27,413 bases of DNA, from positions 1-27,413 of the forward strand of contig DFWO01000170.1 in NCBI GenBank assembly GCA_002380945.1, in the 5' to 3' direction. Source of the DNA: Methylococcaceae bacterium UBA4132. Lineage in GTDB: Bacteria > Pseudomonadota > Gammaproteobacteria > Methylococcales > Methylomonadaceae. Positions 7,646 to 17,532 of the stretch are shown in pieces (the first letter of the stretch is position 1; each line of letters begins with the position of its first letter). Below the pieces are notes generated by a model. It saw nothing but the letters and a program-made list of their open reading frames with translations. It was not told where the DNA came from and ran no database searches. Made by a program: the position numbers and the translations under genes.

Positions 7646-8525
7646 GATTTATCTCACTCGCGTCACCCACCATGCACACTTCAGTCGATAATAGCACACC
7701 GTGTTGCTCCTTAACTCTCGCCTGTACATAGCTAATTAATTCTTCTATATTTGCTGCCGTTGCATTGCCTGTATTGACAATGAAATTAGCGTGTTTTTCA
7801 GACACACAAGCACCGCCAATGCAGTAACCTTTTAAGCCTGTTTGTTCTATTAAACGAGCAGCATAATCACCAGTTGGGTTTTTAAATACTGAACCACAAC
7901 TGGGTTGATTAGTGGGCTGGGTTTGGTTACGTTTTTCCAATAAGCCTTTAATTTTTTGCTGGCTGTCGGTCGTGTCACCTTCGGACAGTTGCAACAGCGC
8001 ACTTAAAAACCACTCGCCATCCGCGCCTTTGACAGACCGATAACTAACACTAAAATCTTGCGGTTGACGCACAATGATTTCACCTTGTGCATTTAACATA
8101 TCCACTTGTTTAACTAGCGACCATGTTTCACCACCAAACGCACCCGCATTCATTTTTAACGCGCCGCCCATTGTGCCAGGAATACCTGCTAGAAATTCTG
8201 CACCGACTAAGCCTTGTTCTGCACAAAATCGCGCAACATGGGCGCACGGTACACCTGCTTCCACATAAACTAAACCGTCCTCGGTACGGTACATGGCTTT
8301 TAGCCGTCCTTTAGTATTAATCACCGTACCGCGTATACCGCCGTCTCTAATTAATAGATTAGACCCCAAACCCATCCAAAACAACGGTTCAGTTGCCGAT
8401 AACTGTCTGACAAATTCAACCAAATCAGCGCGATCAGCGGGAATATATAAATGATCCGCGTAGCCACCAACGCGCCAACTGGTATATTTCGCCAGTTTTT
8501 CATGGCTTAATAACTGTCCTTTCAT
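7638..8525 (-). CDS. murB: UDP-N-acetylenolpyruvoylglucosamine reductase MurB
   Basis: MurB is the FAD enzyme that reduces UDP-GlcNAc-enolpyruvate to UDP-MurNAc in the cytoplasm. At 295 residues it belongs to the shorter class that includes Gram-positive MurB, not the ~340-residue E. coli form. FAD-domain motifs are TSWRVGGYADHLYIP, LGSNLLIRDGG and AGIPGTMGGALKMNAGAFGGE. The active-site serine lies in SCGSVFKNP, followed by GDYAARLIEQTGLKG. Its ATG overlaps the murC stop as TAATG. E. coli keeps murB outside dcw; here it sits between murC and ddl, as in many other gammaproteobacteria. Confidence 0.97.
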   Translation of the reverse strand: MKGQLLSHEKLAKYTSWRVGGYADHLYIPADRADLVEFVRQLSATEPLFWMGLGSNLLIRDGGIRGTVINTKGRLKAMYRTEDGLVYVEAGVPCAHVARFCAEQGLVGAEFLAGIPGTMGGALKMNAGAFGGETWSLVKQVDMLNAQGEIIVRQPQDFSVSYRSVKGADGEWFLSALLQLSEGDTTDSQQKIKGLLEKRNQTQPTNQPSCGSVFKNPTGDYAARLIEQTGLKGYCIGGACVSEKHANFIVNTGNATAANIEELISYVQARVKEQHGVLLSTEVCMVGDASEINHD

Positions 8526-9961
8526 TAACTAGCCAACGCCTCAGTTAACAGCTGCGGTAACTGACTAGCAATCTGTCCGACATTACCCGCACCCATCGTT
8601 AAAATCACATCATCAGCTTTAACCACACTGGCTAAAATACTGGGTAATTCCTGCCAGTTTTCCACAAATATCGGTTCAACTTGTCCACGCAAACGAATGG
8701 CACGACTTAACGCACGCCCATCCGCACCTGCAATCGGAGCTTCACCTGCTGAATAGACTTCCATTAGAATCAGCACTGCCACACCCGATAAAACATGAAC
8801 AAAATCTTCAAATAAATCACGGGTGCGAGTATAACGGTGCGGTTGAAAAACAACTACCGAACGTCTATCAGGCCACGCTTGCTTCAACGCTTCTAAGGTA
8901 GCCGCACATTCACGCGGATGATGCCCATAATCATCAACTAAGGTGAGTTTGCCATCACCAATAGCGACATCACCTTGTAATTGAAACCGTCGTCCGACAC
9001 CTTTAAACGCGCTTAGGCTTTTAATGATGGTAGCATCAGTCACTGCTAGTTTACTGGCTACCGCAATCGCGGCGAGTGAATTGAGCATATTGTGCCAACC
9101 AGGCATATTGAGCGTCACTTGCAAAGGGGCATAATCGCCTTTGCGTAACACCGTAAAATGCGTGTGCATTCCTTGTTGTTGAATATTAATTGCTCGCACA
9201 TCCGCGTCTTCATGCACGCCATAAGTTACGACAGGTTTAGAAATGTGCGGCAAAATATCGCGCACGCCTTCATCATCTAAACACAACACGGCTAAGCCAT
9301 AAAAAGGCAAATGGTGTAAAAATTCAATAAAGGTATCTTTTAAGCGTTGATAACTGCCCTGATACGTTTCCATGTGATCTTGGTCAATATTGGTGACGAT
9401 TGCCATCATCGGCTGCAAATATAAAAATGACGCATCACTTTCATCGGCTTCAGCCACCAGATAATGTCCTAAACCCAGTTTGGCATTTGTTCCTGCACTG
9501 TTTAAACGTCCACCGATAACAAACGTGGGGTCAAGTCCGCCTTCGGCAAGAATACTGGCAGTTAAACTGGTGGTGGTGGTTTTGCCATGCGTGCCTGCCA
9601 CTGCAATACCAAATCGAAAACGCATGAGTTCAGCCAGCATTTCTGCACGCGGAATCACGGGAATCCGTTGGCGATAGGCTTCATCAATTTCTTCATTGCT
9701 ACGGTCTATTGCCGTGGATGCGACGACCACATCCACTTGATTGATGTTTTCGCGTTTATGCCCTATGACAATATTGATGCCTAACTCAGCCAAACGTTGG
9801 GTAACGGTACTTTCTTTAATATCTGACCCTGAAACTTTATAACCTAGGTTGGATAACACCTCAGCAATACCGCTCATGCCCGTTCCGCCAATACCGACAA
9901 AATGAATACGTTCGATATTGCCTAATTGTTGCACTAGCGTTTTAATGTGTGACACATTCAT
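8525..9961 (-). CDS. murC: UDP-N-acetylmuramate--L-alanine ligase MurC
   Basis: MurC adds L-alanine to UDP-MurNAc, the first step of stem-peptide assembly. The protein has 478 residues: a Rossmann-like N-domain with HFVGIGGTGMSG (20-31), the ATP P-loop GTHGKTTTTS (123-132), a central domain with EADESDASF and NIDQDHMETY, and a C-domain with DDYGHHP (343-349). The frame is open 20 codons further upstream, but the ATG at 9961 overlaps the murG stop as ATGA and gives the usual N-terminus, so I prefer it. Confidence 0.97.
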   Translation of the reverse strand: MNVSHIKTLVQQLGNIERIHFVGIGGTGMSGIAEVLSNLGYKVSGSDIKESTVTQRLAELGINIVIGHKRENINQVDVVVASTAIDRSNEEIDEAYRQRIPVIPRAEMLAELMRFRFGIAVAGTHGKTTTTSLTASILAEGGLDPTFVIGGRLNSAGTNAKLGLGHYLVAEADESDASFLYLQPMMAIVTNIDQDHMETYQGSYQRLKDTFIEFLHHLPFYGLAVLCLDDEGVRDILPHISKPVVTYGVHEDADVRAINIQQQGMHTHFTVLRKGDYAPLQVTLNMPGWHNMLNSLAAIAVASKLAVTDATIIKSLSAFKGVGRRFQLQGDVAIGDGKLTLVDDYGHHPRECAATLEALKQAWPDRRSVVVFQPHRYTRTRDLFEDFVHVLSGVAVLILMEVYSAGEAPIAGADGRALSRAIRLRGQVEPIFVENWQELPSILASVVKADDVILTMGAGNVGQIASQLPQLLTEALAS

Positions 9962-11028
9962 AGTGTAGCCTCCGTGATACAGTAATTGGCAACCTCTTCC
10001 GTTGCATTCAAGCGAGCGCATTGCTTTGCTGCGCGACTCATGTTGTCCAATTGGTTTAGCATGAGGCTTATTTGCTCAGCCAGCGTTTTAGCATTCAAAT
10101 CTTTTTGCATCAGTAATATGCCTGCATTTGCATCGGTTAAATAGTTGACATTTGCCGTTTGATGATCATCAATTGCACTGGGTAATGGGACAAAAATGGC
10201 AGGAATACCCACAGCCGCAACTTCGCTGACTGTCATCGCTCCCGCGCGACAAATCAGTATATTCGCCCACTGATACGCTGTTACCATATCATTAATAAAT
10301 GCCGTCGCCTCGGCATCAATAGCTAATGTTTGGTAACGGCTTGCCACTTGCGCCTGCATTGCCGCGCCTGTTTGATGTTTTATTCGCACAGTGGGCGCAT
10401 TCATTTGATTGCACAAATGGGCAATGGCTTCAGGCACGACTTCATTCAATATCTGCGCACCTTGACTACCGCCGATTATCAATATTTTTATGCACTGCCC
10501 GACAGGTTCACGTTCATGAAGCTGGGCTAAAAATTGTTTTCTCAGTGGATTGCCTGTACAGACTGCACCAACTGATTTTTTAAAGCTATTAGGAAAGGCT
10601 TCTAATACGCGGTTGGCGAGTTTTGCTAATAAACGATTAGTTGTACCAACAATACGGTTCTGCTCGTGTATCACTAATGGAATACCCAAGAGCTTTGCCA
10701 TTACCCCCCCTGGTCCTGCAACAAACCCCCCCATACCTAATACGACATCGGGTTTACGTTGCCGCAAGACTTTTGCCGCTTGCACACAGGCTTTAAACAG
10801 CCCAAACACAGCGGTGACTTTTGATAACACACCTTTGCCGCGTATGCCCGACACCGAAATGATGTCAATAGCAATACCGTTTTCAGGAATCACACGGCTT
10901 TCCAAGCCTTTCTCTGTGCCTAACCAGCTTACTTGCCAACCTTTTTCCAATAATGATTGCGCAACGGCTAACGCAGGAAAGACATGACCGCCTGTGCCGC
11001 CTGCCATAATAACGATACGTTTAGCCAT
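9958..11028 (-). CDS. murG: Lipid II synthase glycosyltransferase MurG
   Basis: MurG (GT28) transfers GlcNAc from UDP-GlcNAc to lipid I at the inner face of the membrane, giving lipid II. The 356 residues are normal. The N-domain shows the glycine-rich loop AGGTGGHVFPAL (9-20) and LGMGGFVAGPGG. The C-domain carries GGSQGAQILNE, then RAGAMTVSEVAAVGIPAIFVPLP for UDP-GlcNAc recognition, then DDHQTANVNYL. The start overlaps the ftsW end by 8 bases. Confidence 0.98.
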   Translation of the reverse strand: MAKRIVIMAGGTGGHVFPALAVAQSLLEKGWQVSWLGTEKGLESRVIPENGIAIDIISVSGIRGKGVLSKVTAVFGLFKACVQAAKVLRQRKPDVVLGMGGFVAGPGGVMAKLLGIPLVIHEQNRIVGTTNRLLAKLANRVLEAFPNSFKKSVGAVCTGNPLRKQFLAQLHEREPVGQCIKILIIGGSQGAQILNEVVPEAIAHLCNQMNAPTVRIKHQTGAAMQAQVASRYQTLAIDAEATAFINDMVTAYQWANILICRAGAMTVSEVAAVGIPAIFVPLPSAIDDHQTANVNYLTDANAGILLMQKDLNAKTLAEQISLMLNQLDNMSRAAKQCARLNATEEVANYCITEATL

Positions 11029-12202
11029 ATTGAACCCTTACGCCTTTACCTTTATTCAATGAAGTCGCATTGATTTCAGCAATCTCACTATGGACACGAA
11101 ATAATAGCGCGACTGCACAACACATAATCATCATACTACCACCACCATAGCTTATTAATGGCAAAGTCAGTCCTTTGGTAGGTAATAATCCCATATTAAC
11201 ACCCATGTTGACGAATGATTGAAAGCCAAACCATATACCCAGCCCATAAGCGACAAAAGCAGAAAAGCGTTGCCCTGCTTGTTCGGCTGCTACGCCTACT
11301 GCAAAGGTGCGCCAGACCAATAACGCAAACAGACCGATAACAGTGACTACGCCTAATAAGCCTAATTCTTCCGCTATCACGGAAAAAATAAAATCGGTAT
11401 GCGCTTCAGGTAAATAAAATAATTTTTGTACGCCGCTACCTAAACCGACTCCTAACCATTCACCACGTCCAAAGGAAATTAAAGCTTGCGTGAGCTGAAA
11501 GCCCGTATCTAATGGATCAGCCCAAGGGTCCATAAAACTAGTGACACGCTTGAGTCGATACGGTGAAAAATACACCAATAACATCACTAATACTGCCACC
11601 GAACCTAACAAGACAATAAACTGTGATAATCGCGCGCCCGCTAAAAACATAATGCCCATCGCAATCATCAAAATAACCACCGATGAGCCAAAGTCAGGTT
11701 CTAAGAGCAGTAACACACACGCCATTGAGAACAGTATTAATGGATTAAGCAAGCCAAAAGCGGATTCTTGTACGGTCTGTTGATGGCGTGTCACATAGCC
11801 TGCCATATAAATGACCGAAAAAAACTTAATGACTTCGGAGACTTGTATTCTTATTCCTGCTATAGACAGCCAACGTATACTGCCATTTACTTTGATACCT
11901 AATCCTGGTATTAACACAAGAATCAATAACACCAGCCCGACGATAAATAACCATGCCCCCCATTTTTCCCACATTCGTAGCGGCGTTGCAGCAATAAAAA
12001 GACCTAATATCAAACCCAGTCCCATGTGCATTAATTGCCTAATGGGATAGTAAAATTCACTACCTGTTACTTTTACACCCAAATGTAATGAAGCGGAGGC
12101 AACCATCACAAAACCGATTAGCAACAGACTCGAACAGGCAAACACCAGTAAGGGGTCAAAATGAAAGCGTCCGTCTAACGACGTTTTGATTCGTTTACTC
12201 AC
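11021..12202 (-). CDS. ftsW: Septal peptidoglycan polymerase FtsW (SEDS family)
   Basis: FtsW polymerises lipid II at the septum together with FtsI. The 393 residues carry about ten hydrophobic segments. SEDS hallmarks are visible: FSVIYMAGYV with upstream GIRIQVSEVIKFF, LEPDFGSSVVI, the large loop containing QLTQALISFGRGEWLGVGLG, then LPEAHTDFIFSVIAEELG, and the C-terminal GLTLPLISYGGGSM. The start codon is GTG, overlapping the murD stop as GTGA (4 nt), so ribosomes can pass directly from murD. Confidence 0.97.
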   Translation of the reverse strand: MSKRIKTSLDGRFHFDPLLVFACSSLLLIGFVMVASASLHLGVKVTGSEFYYPIRQLMHMGLGLILGLFIAATPLRMWEKWGAWLFIVGLVLLILVLIPGLGIKVNGSIRWLSIAGIRIQVSEVIKFFSVIYMAGYVTRHQQTVQESAFGLLNPLILFSMACVLLLLEPDFGSSVVILMIAMGIMFLAGARLSQFIVLLGSVAVLVMLLVYFSPYRLKRVTSFMDPWADPLDTGFQLTQALISFGRGEWLGVGLGSGVQKLFYLPEAHTDFIFSVIAEELGLLGVVTVIGLFALLVWRTFAVGVAAEQAGQRFSAFVAYGLGIWFGFQSFVNMGVNMGLLPTKGLTLPLISYGGGSMMIMCCAVALLFRVHSEIAEINATSLNKGKGVRVQYG

Positions 12203-13569
12203 GCCACTAATGCCAGTACCGCTTGTGCGAACTGGTTGCCCCTGTCCTGATAGTTTTTATATTGGTCAAGACTCGCACAGGCAGGCGACAACAACACACT
12301 GTCACCCCCACTGGCAAGGCTTGCCGCTATTTGTACGGCCTGTACCATGTTGTCAGCACGATGAACAGGTACACAACCTGCCAATGCTTGCTCTATTAAA
12401 TTTGCATCTTTACCCATTAACACAACGCCTTTGGCTTTTTCTTTAACAACAGGCGTTAATTCAGTCATGTCCGCGCCTTTCGCATCACCGCCTGCAATCA
12501 GGATGACTTTATCATCATACCCCTCTAAAGCCGCAACACACGCGCCAATATTGGTGGCTTTGGAATCATTAACCCATGTTACACCGTTCACGTCTGCCAC
12601 TTTCTGCATTCTGTGATCCAAGCCTTTAAAGGTTTTTAACGCAGAACACATAGCGGGTATATCCAAACCGACTGCCACACCTAACGCTAAAGCGGCTAAG
12701 GCATTAGCAGCATTATGTCTGCCCTCTAGTGGTAAATCCGCTAATGGCATCAGCAGTGATTGTTGATACATCAAATATTCTGTTTCGCCTTGATAAGCCA
12801 GATAAAAATCTGCTTCGCCTTTAATTGAAAAGGATAATACCTTGCGAGCCACTTCTCTCATAGCATTCACTAAGGCATCATCGGCATTAATGACTATCAC
12901 GCCATCGCCATGATAAACGCGCTGTTTCTCCCCAGCATATTCGACAATATCAGCGTGTCTATCTAAATGATCGGCACTGACATTCAGCACGGTAGCGGCG
13001 GCGGCGTTTAATACCGACGTGCGTTCTAACTGAAAACTGGAGAGTTCTAAAACGTACAGCTCTGTATTGGGTGCTAATAAATCTAAAGCGGGTGTACCTA
13101 AATTACCACCAACTCCGACCTGTTTACCAGATGCTTTCGCCATCTCGCCTAACATGGTAGTCACAGTGCTTTTGCCATTAGACCCTGTAATAGCCACTAT
13201 CGGCACATTGACAGAACAGGCTAATAAATCAATATCACTGACTATTTTCGCGCCATTAGCCATCGCTTTGACAATGGATTGTTCATGCAGTGACACCCCT
13301 GGGCTAACGATTAAGTGCGTTGCCACCTTAAATGCCGCTTCATCAAAACCACCTGTAAAGACAGGAATATCTGGCGTTTGTTGAAAAAATTCATCGTTTA
13401 ACGGTGGTTTATCACGACTATCAATCATCGCAAATACAAACCCCAACGAATGTAAAAAACGCGCTACTGAAATACCCGTAATACCTAGCCCAACTACCAA
13501 AATCTTGGCATTTTTTGGGTCTAAAGCGAAGTGTCTTTTTAATGATTCGATAATGGCTACTTTATCCAT
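12199..13569 (-). CDS. murD: UDP-N-acetylmuramoyl-L-alanine--D-glutamate ligase MurD
   Basis: MurD adds D-glutamate to UDP-MurNAc-L-Ala. The 456 residues contain the N-terminal VVGLGITGISVARFL (UMAG-binding fold), P-loop GSNGKSTVTTML (129-140), central LNVSADHLDRH, GRHNAANALAALAL, and the C-domain entry WVNDSKATN with a later LLSPACASLDQY. All Mur-ligase invariants that I looked for are present. It begins 3 bases after mraY. Confidence 0.97.
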   Translation of the reverse strand: MDKVAIIESLKRHFALDPKNAKILVVGLGITGISVARFLHSLGFVFAMIDSRDKPPLNDEFFQQTPDIPVFTGGFDEAAFKVATHLIVSPGVSLHEQSIVKAMANGAKIVSDIDLLACSVNVPIVAITGSNGKSTVTTMLGEMAKASGKQVGVGGNLGTPALDLLAPNTELYVLELSSFQLERTSVLNAAAATVLNVSADHLDRHADIVEYAGEKQRVYHGDGVIVINADDALVNAMREVARKVLSFSIKGEADFYLAYQGETEYLMYQQSLLMPLADLPLEGRHNAANALAALALGVAVGLDIPAMCSALKTFKGLDHRMQKVADVNGVTWVNDSKATNIGACVAALEGYDDKVILIAGGDAKGADMTELTPVVKEKAKGVVLMGKDANLIEQALAGCVPVHRADNMVQAVQIAASLASGGDSVLLSPACASLDQYKNYQDRGNQFAQAVLALVA

Positions 13570-13572
13570 TGC

Positions 13573-14655
13573 TTATCTCAATTTTAGAGTGGCTAAACCA
13601 ATCAACACCAAAATAACGGTAATAATCCAAAACCGTACAATCACACGCGGCTCAGGCCAGCCTTTTAATTCAAAATGATGGTGAATAGGAGCCATGCGAA
13701 ACACACGTTTACCTGTCAATTTAAATGAAGCAACTTGTATCATGACTGACAGCGTTTCCATCACAAACACGCCGCCCATAATAACCAACACAATTTCTTG
13801 TCTTACTAATACCGCCAATACACCTAATGCCGCACCCAGTGCTAACGCACCCACATCACCCATAAATACCATTGCAGGGTAGGCGTTAAACCATAAAAAC
13901 CCCAAACCTGCCCCCACTAAAGCGGCACAAAATACGATGAGTTCACCCGAATTCGGTAGATAGGGAATCGCTAAATAATCTGAAAAACTGACATGACCTG
14001 ATAAATACGCAAAAATACCTAAACCTGCCGCGACCATTGTGGTTGGCATAATAGCCAAGCCATCCAAACCGTCAGTTAAATTGACCGCATTACTGGTGCC
14101 AACAATAACAAAATACGTCAAAACGATGTATGTCCAACCCATATCCAACATGACATCTTTGAAAAATGGAATGATAAATTGTGTTTCTGCGGGTAATACT
14201 GCTGTTTTATACAAAAAAATTGCCGCTGTTAAACCGATGACTGATTGCCAGAAATATTTCGCTTTCGCCGATAAGCCATCACTGTTGCGTTTAACCACTT
14301 TGCGATAGTCATCAATAAAACCTACAATCCCATAGCTCATTGTGACCAACAAAATCACCCAAATATAGCGATTACCCAAATCTGCCCACAACAAGGTACT
14401 AATAGCAATCGCTATCAGAATTAAGGTACCGCCCATTGTTGGCGTACCCGATTTCTCATAATGTGATTGAGGACCCAACTCACGGATACTCTGCCCGATT
14501 TTATTACTGCTTAACTTTCTAATCATCACAGGACCAATAATAAAGGCAATGGTCAATGATGTTAATGCACCAAGAATGGCCCGAAAAGTCAGGTAATGAA
14601 AAACCCTGAAACTACTATCGAAGCTCATTAAATATTCTGAAAAATAAAGTAACAT
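13573..14655 (-). CDS. mraY: Phospho-N-acetylmuramoyl-pentapeptide transferase MraY
   Basis: MraY is the integral membrane enzyme that moves phospho-MurNAc-pentapeptide onto undecaprenyl phosphate, making lipid I. The 360 residues equal the family norm and the N-terminus (MLLYFSEYL, then FRVFHYLTFRAI) lines up with E. coli MraY, supporting this start. Conserved blocks are GTPTMGGTLIL, the acidic FIDDYRKV (with catalytic-site aspartates), NAVNLTDGLDGLAI, MGDVGALALG and the histidine loop APIHHHFELKGW. About ten hydrophobic helices are evident. It has 3-base gaps to both murF and murD. Confidence 0.98.
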   Translation of the reverse strand: MLLYFSEYLMSFDSSFRVFHYLTFRAILGALTSLTIAFIIGPVMIRKLSSNKIGQSIRELGPQSHYEKSGTPTMGGTLILIAIAISTLLWADLGNRYIWVILLVTMSYGIVGFIDDYRKVVKRNSDGLSAKAKYFWQSVIGLTAAIFLYKTAVLPAETQFIIPFFKDVMLDMGWTYIVLTYFVIVGTSNAVNLTDGLDGLAIMPTTMVAAGLGIFAYLSGHVSFSDYLAIPYLPNSGELIVFCAALVGAGLGFLWFNAYPAMVFMGDVGALALGAALGVLAVLVRQEIVLVIMGGVFVMETLSVMIQVASFKLTGKRVFRMAPIHHHFELKGWPEPRVIVRFWIITVILVLIGLATLKLR

Positions 14656-14658
14656 TGT

Positions 14659-16020
14659 TTAAATCCTAAAATTCTCAACCAAAGCGGCTGTCACATTTTC
14701 CATACGTCGCGCTCGTGAACCTTTAATTAACAGGGTTTCATCACCTTTCAGCTCCTGTTTTAATGTTTCAATCAACTCTTCTTGTGTGTCAAAAAAAGTC
14801 GCGCCCTCACCAAAAACTTGTACAGTATGCCGTGCATCTTCGCCCACTGCTAACAAACGTACCACGCCACTGGCTTTTATAAACTTACCCATTTCTGTGT
14901 GTATATTGACACTTTCCTCGCCTAATTCACCAAACGCGCCCAAAACCAACCAAGGTTTACCCGTACAACTTGCCAACACAGCTAACCCTGCTTTGAGTGA
15001 GACGGCATTAGCATTATAACTATCATCAATCACAATATTACCGAAACGACTGACTAAGGGTTGCAAACGACCTGTGACAGGTTTTACCTTTTCCAAGCCT
15101 TGTTTAATTTGTTCAAGGTCGATGCCCAAGGCAATACACGCTGCCGCTGCGGCTAAGGCATTAACGACATTGTGCTGACCTGCAAGTTTTAACTGAATGG
15201 TGATGGCTTGTTGTTTGTGTAATAAATCAAAACGCGTTATGAATTCATTGTTCACAATCGCTGTGTTAATCTCTTTGGCAGTTACATCAGCATCAGCACT
15301 CAAGCCAAAGGAAATGATTTTTCTATTTCCTGCAACACCACGCCAATAGTCAAAATAATCATCATCACGGTTTAACACGCCTACGCCGTCCGCTTTCAGA
15401 GTTTCAATGATTTCACCTTTGGCTTTAGCAACGCCCTCAAGACTACCAAACCCTTCAATATGTGCCGCACCTGCATTATTAAGTACAACCACATCAGCCG
15501 CCGCATAGGTACTACTGTAGGCAATTTCTTTGGCATGATTCGCGCCCATTTCAATCACTGCGTAACGGTGTTGTTCATCGAGGCGTAATAAGGTTAACGG
15601 CACACCGATGTCGTTATTCAGATTACCTTGGGTAAATAACACTTCGTGATTAACTGCCAAGATTGCCGCTAGCATTTCTTTAACCGTGGTTTTGCCGTTA
15701 CTGCCTGTCACACCGACGACTGATACTGCTAGTTTTTTACGCCACGCGCCAGCCAGTTGGGCTAAAGCAAGTTTTGTATCCTCGACCACGATATGCGGCA
15801 ACGTAGTCTGCACGCCTTGATGGACAATTGCGGCGATAGCTCCTGCTTGCTGAGCTTGCTCAACAAACTCATTACCGTCAAAGTTCTTACCTTTGATGGC
15901 TATATACAGCTGTTCAGGCTTGATGGTACGGGTATCAATATTGACCGATGAAAAGCTAGCATCTTCGCCAACTAACTTACCTTGTATAATCTTTGCGCAC
16001 TCGCTCAGTTTCATTTCCAT
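14659..16020 (-). CDS. murF: UDP-MurNAc-tripeptide--D-Ala-D-Ala ligase MurF
   Basis: MurF joins the D-Ala-D-Ala made by Ddl to the UDP-MurNAc-tripeptide. The 453 residues include NIDTRTIKPEQLYIAIKG in the substrate-binding N-domain, P-loop GSNGKTTVKEML (106-117), AVIEMGANHAKEI, the central GQHNVVNALAAAAA, and the C-domain DDSYNANAVSLKAGL. The ATG overlaps the murE stop as TAATG. A second ATG two codons downstream (MKLSEC) is an alternative start of no practical consequence. Confidence 0.97.
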   Translation of the reverse strand: MEMKLSECAKIIQGKLVGEDASFSSVNIDTRTIKPEQLYIAIKGKNFDGNEFVEQAQQAGAIAAIVHQGVQTTLPHIVVEDTKLALAQLAGAWRKKLAVSVVGVTGSNGKTTVKEMLAAILAVNHEVLFTQGNLNNDIGVPLTLLRLDEQHRYAVIEMGANHAKEIAYSSTYAAADVVVLNNAGAAHIEGFGSLEGVAKAKGEIIETLKADGVGVLNRDDDYFDYWRGVAGNRKIISFGLSADADVTAKEINTAIVNNEFITRFDLLHKQQAITIQLKLAGQHNVVNALAAAAACIALGIDLEQIKQGLEKVKPVTGRLQPLVSRFGNIVIDDSYNANAVSLKAGLAVLASCTGKPWLVLGAFGELGEESVNIHTEMGKFIKASGVVRLLAVGEDARHTVQVFGEGATFFDTQEELIETLKQELKGDETLLIKGSRARRMENVTAALVENFRI

Positions 16021-17522
16021 TATTCAACTCTTGTTTTCAACGCATTCAGTACACAAGCACTGTCACTAAAAGGGAATGTTTTGCCATTGATTTCTTGATA
16101 GTCTTCATGACCTTTACCTGCAATCACAATACAATCACCCACTTTAGCTTGGCTGATGGCACTGTGTATGGCTTGTTCTCGGTTTTGCATGACTGTTATT
16201 TTATGGCTGTCTTTACAACCTGCCAAAATGGCAGTTACGATGTCTAAGCCGTTTTCAAAACGTGGATTATCATCGGTAATAATAATGTGATCCGCCCACT
16301 GCTCAGCGCACGCCCCCATTTGCGAACGTTTGCCTGTGTCTCGATTACCTCCACACCCAAACACCACCCACAAATCCTGTGTACAGTGTTTTCTGACACT
16401 GCCTAACACCTTATCCAAAGCATCGGGGGTATGAGCATAATCAACAAAAATCAGTGGCTGTTTATCACCGCCAAAGCGTTCCATGCGTCCTGTCACAGGT
16501 TGTAGGTGTGCTAATTTTTTAGTTGCGTCATTTAATGATATTCCCAATGCCAACATCACCGCCAATACGCATAATACATTCTCAACATTAAAATCACCGT
16601 ACAGCGGAATGGTTACGCGCTGACTTTCACCACGCCAATGCGCATCAAACTCAATGCCTGTCGTGTTGTTAACAATATGTTCGGCTGTGACTTGTTCATC
16701 AATATTACTCATTTGCACTGAATGAGTGGCATGAGTCACGCCCCATATTTTCACGGTTGTAGGAACGGCTGCCAGAATTTGTTCGCTATAGGCATCATCT
16801 AAATTAACCACAACAAAAGCCAAATCAGGCGTTTGTAATAACGCTAATTTAGCTTGTAGGTAGTTTTCCATGGAGCCGTGGTAATCTAAATGATCGCGGC
16901 TGATATTGGTAAATACTGCACCTTTAAAATGAACGCCATTCACCCTGCCCTGCTCTAAACCATGTGAGGACACTTCCATTGCCACAGCTTGTTTATTTGC
17001 CGCTAATAAGTTTGCCAGTATGCGTTGCACTGCTAGTGCATCGGGTGTGGTATTCAGGGTTTTATTAAGATTACCCCACTCACCCCAGCCCAGTGTGCCA
17101 ATAATGCCGCAAGCATTCAATGCCTGACTTAAAAACTGACTGCATGAGGTTTTACCATTCGTGCCTGTAATGCCGATAACGCTCATAAACTGAGAAGGAT
17201 CGCCATAGAATCGTGCGGCAATATTGCCTAACGCCCAACCTAAATTGTCTACTGCAATCATTGCTATGTTGCTTTGCAAAGTCTCTGCTAACTGCTTACC
17301 ACCACCCGCAGGATCAAAAATAATCGCACACGCTCCCTGAGTAATCGCTTGCCCTGCATGACTTAAACCGTGTTGTTTAGAACCTGCCAAGGCAATAAAT
17401 ACATTGCCAGCAACCACAGCGCGACTATCCAAAGTTAAACCCGTAATAACTAATTCACACACTGCGTTCAAATCGGTTGAGGTAAGTGGAACTAATCCCA
17501 CTAATAAATCGTTCAGTTTCAT
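16020..17522 (-). CDS. murE: UDP-MurNAc-L-Ala-D-Glu--meso-diaminopimelate ligase MurE
   Basis: MurE adds the third stem residue. The protein has 500 residues with P-loop GTNGKTSCSQF (120-130), AMEVSSHGLEQGRV, NISRDHLDYHGS, DYAHTPDALDKVL (361-373) and the motif DNPR (418-421). DNPR is the established signature for meso-diaminopimelate selection, so the organism should have Gram-negative-type A1-gamma peptidoglycan. The C-terminal AGKGHEDYQ is also typical. It starts 10 bases after the ftsI stop. Confidence 0.98.
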   Translation of the reverse strand: MKLNDLLVGLVPLTSTDLNAVCELVITGLTLDSRAVVAGNVFIALAGSKQHGLSHAGQAITQGACAIIFDPAGGGKQLAETLQSNIAMIAVDNLGWALGNIAARFYGDPSQFMSVIGITGTNGKTSCSQFLSQALNACGIIGTLGWGEWGNLNKTLNTTPDALAVQRILANLLAANKQAVAMEVSSHGLEQGRVNGVHFKGAVFTNISRDHLDYHGSMENYLQAKLALLQTPDLAFVVVNLDDAYSEQILAAVPTTVKIWGVTHATHSVQMSNIDEQVTAEHIVNNTTGIEFDAHWRGESQRVTIPLYGDFNVENVLCVLAVMLALGISLNDATKKLAHLQPVTGRMERFGGDKQPLIFVDYAHTPDALDKVLGSVRKHCTQDLWVVFGCGGNRDTGKRSQMGACAEQWADHIIITDDNPRFENGLDIVTAILAGCKDSHKITVMQNREQAIHSAISQAKVGDCIVIAGKGHEDYQEINGKTFPFSDSACVLNALKTRVE

Positions 17523-17532
17523 AAAAGCCGCT

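Noticed and set aside
9962..10021. Twenty-codon upstream extension of murC
   Set aside because: The extension lies inside murG and lacks family similarity; the ATGA overlap at 9958-9961 gives the usual MurC N-terminus.
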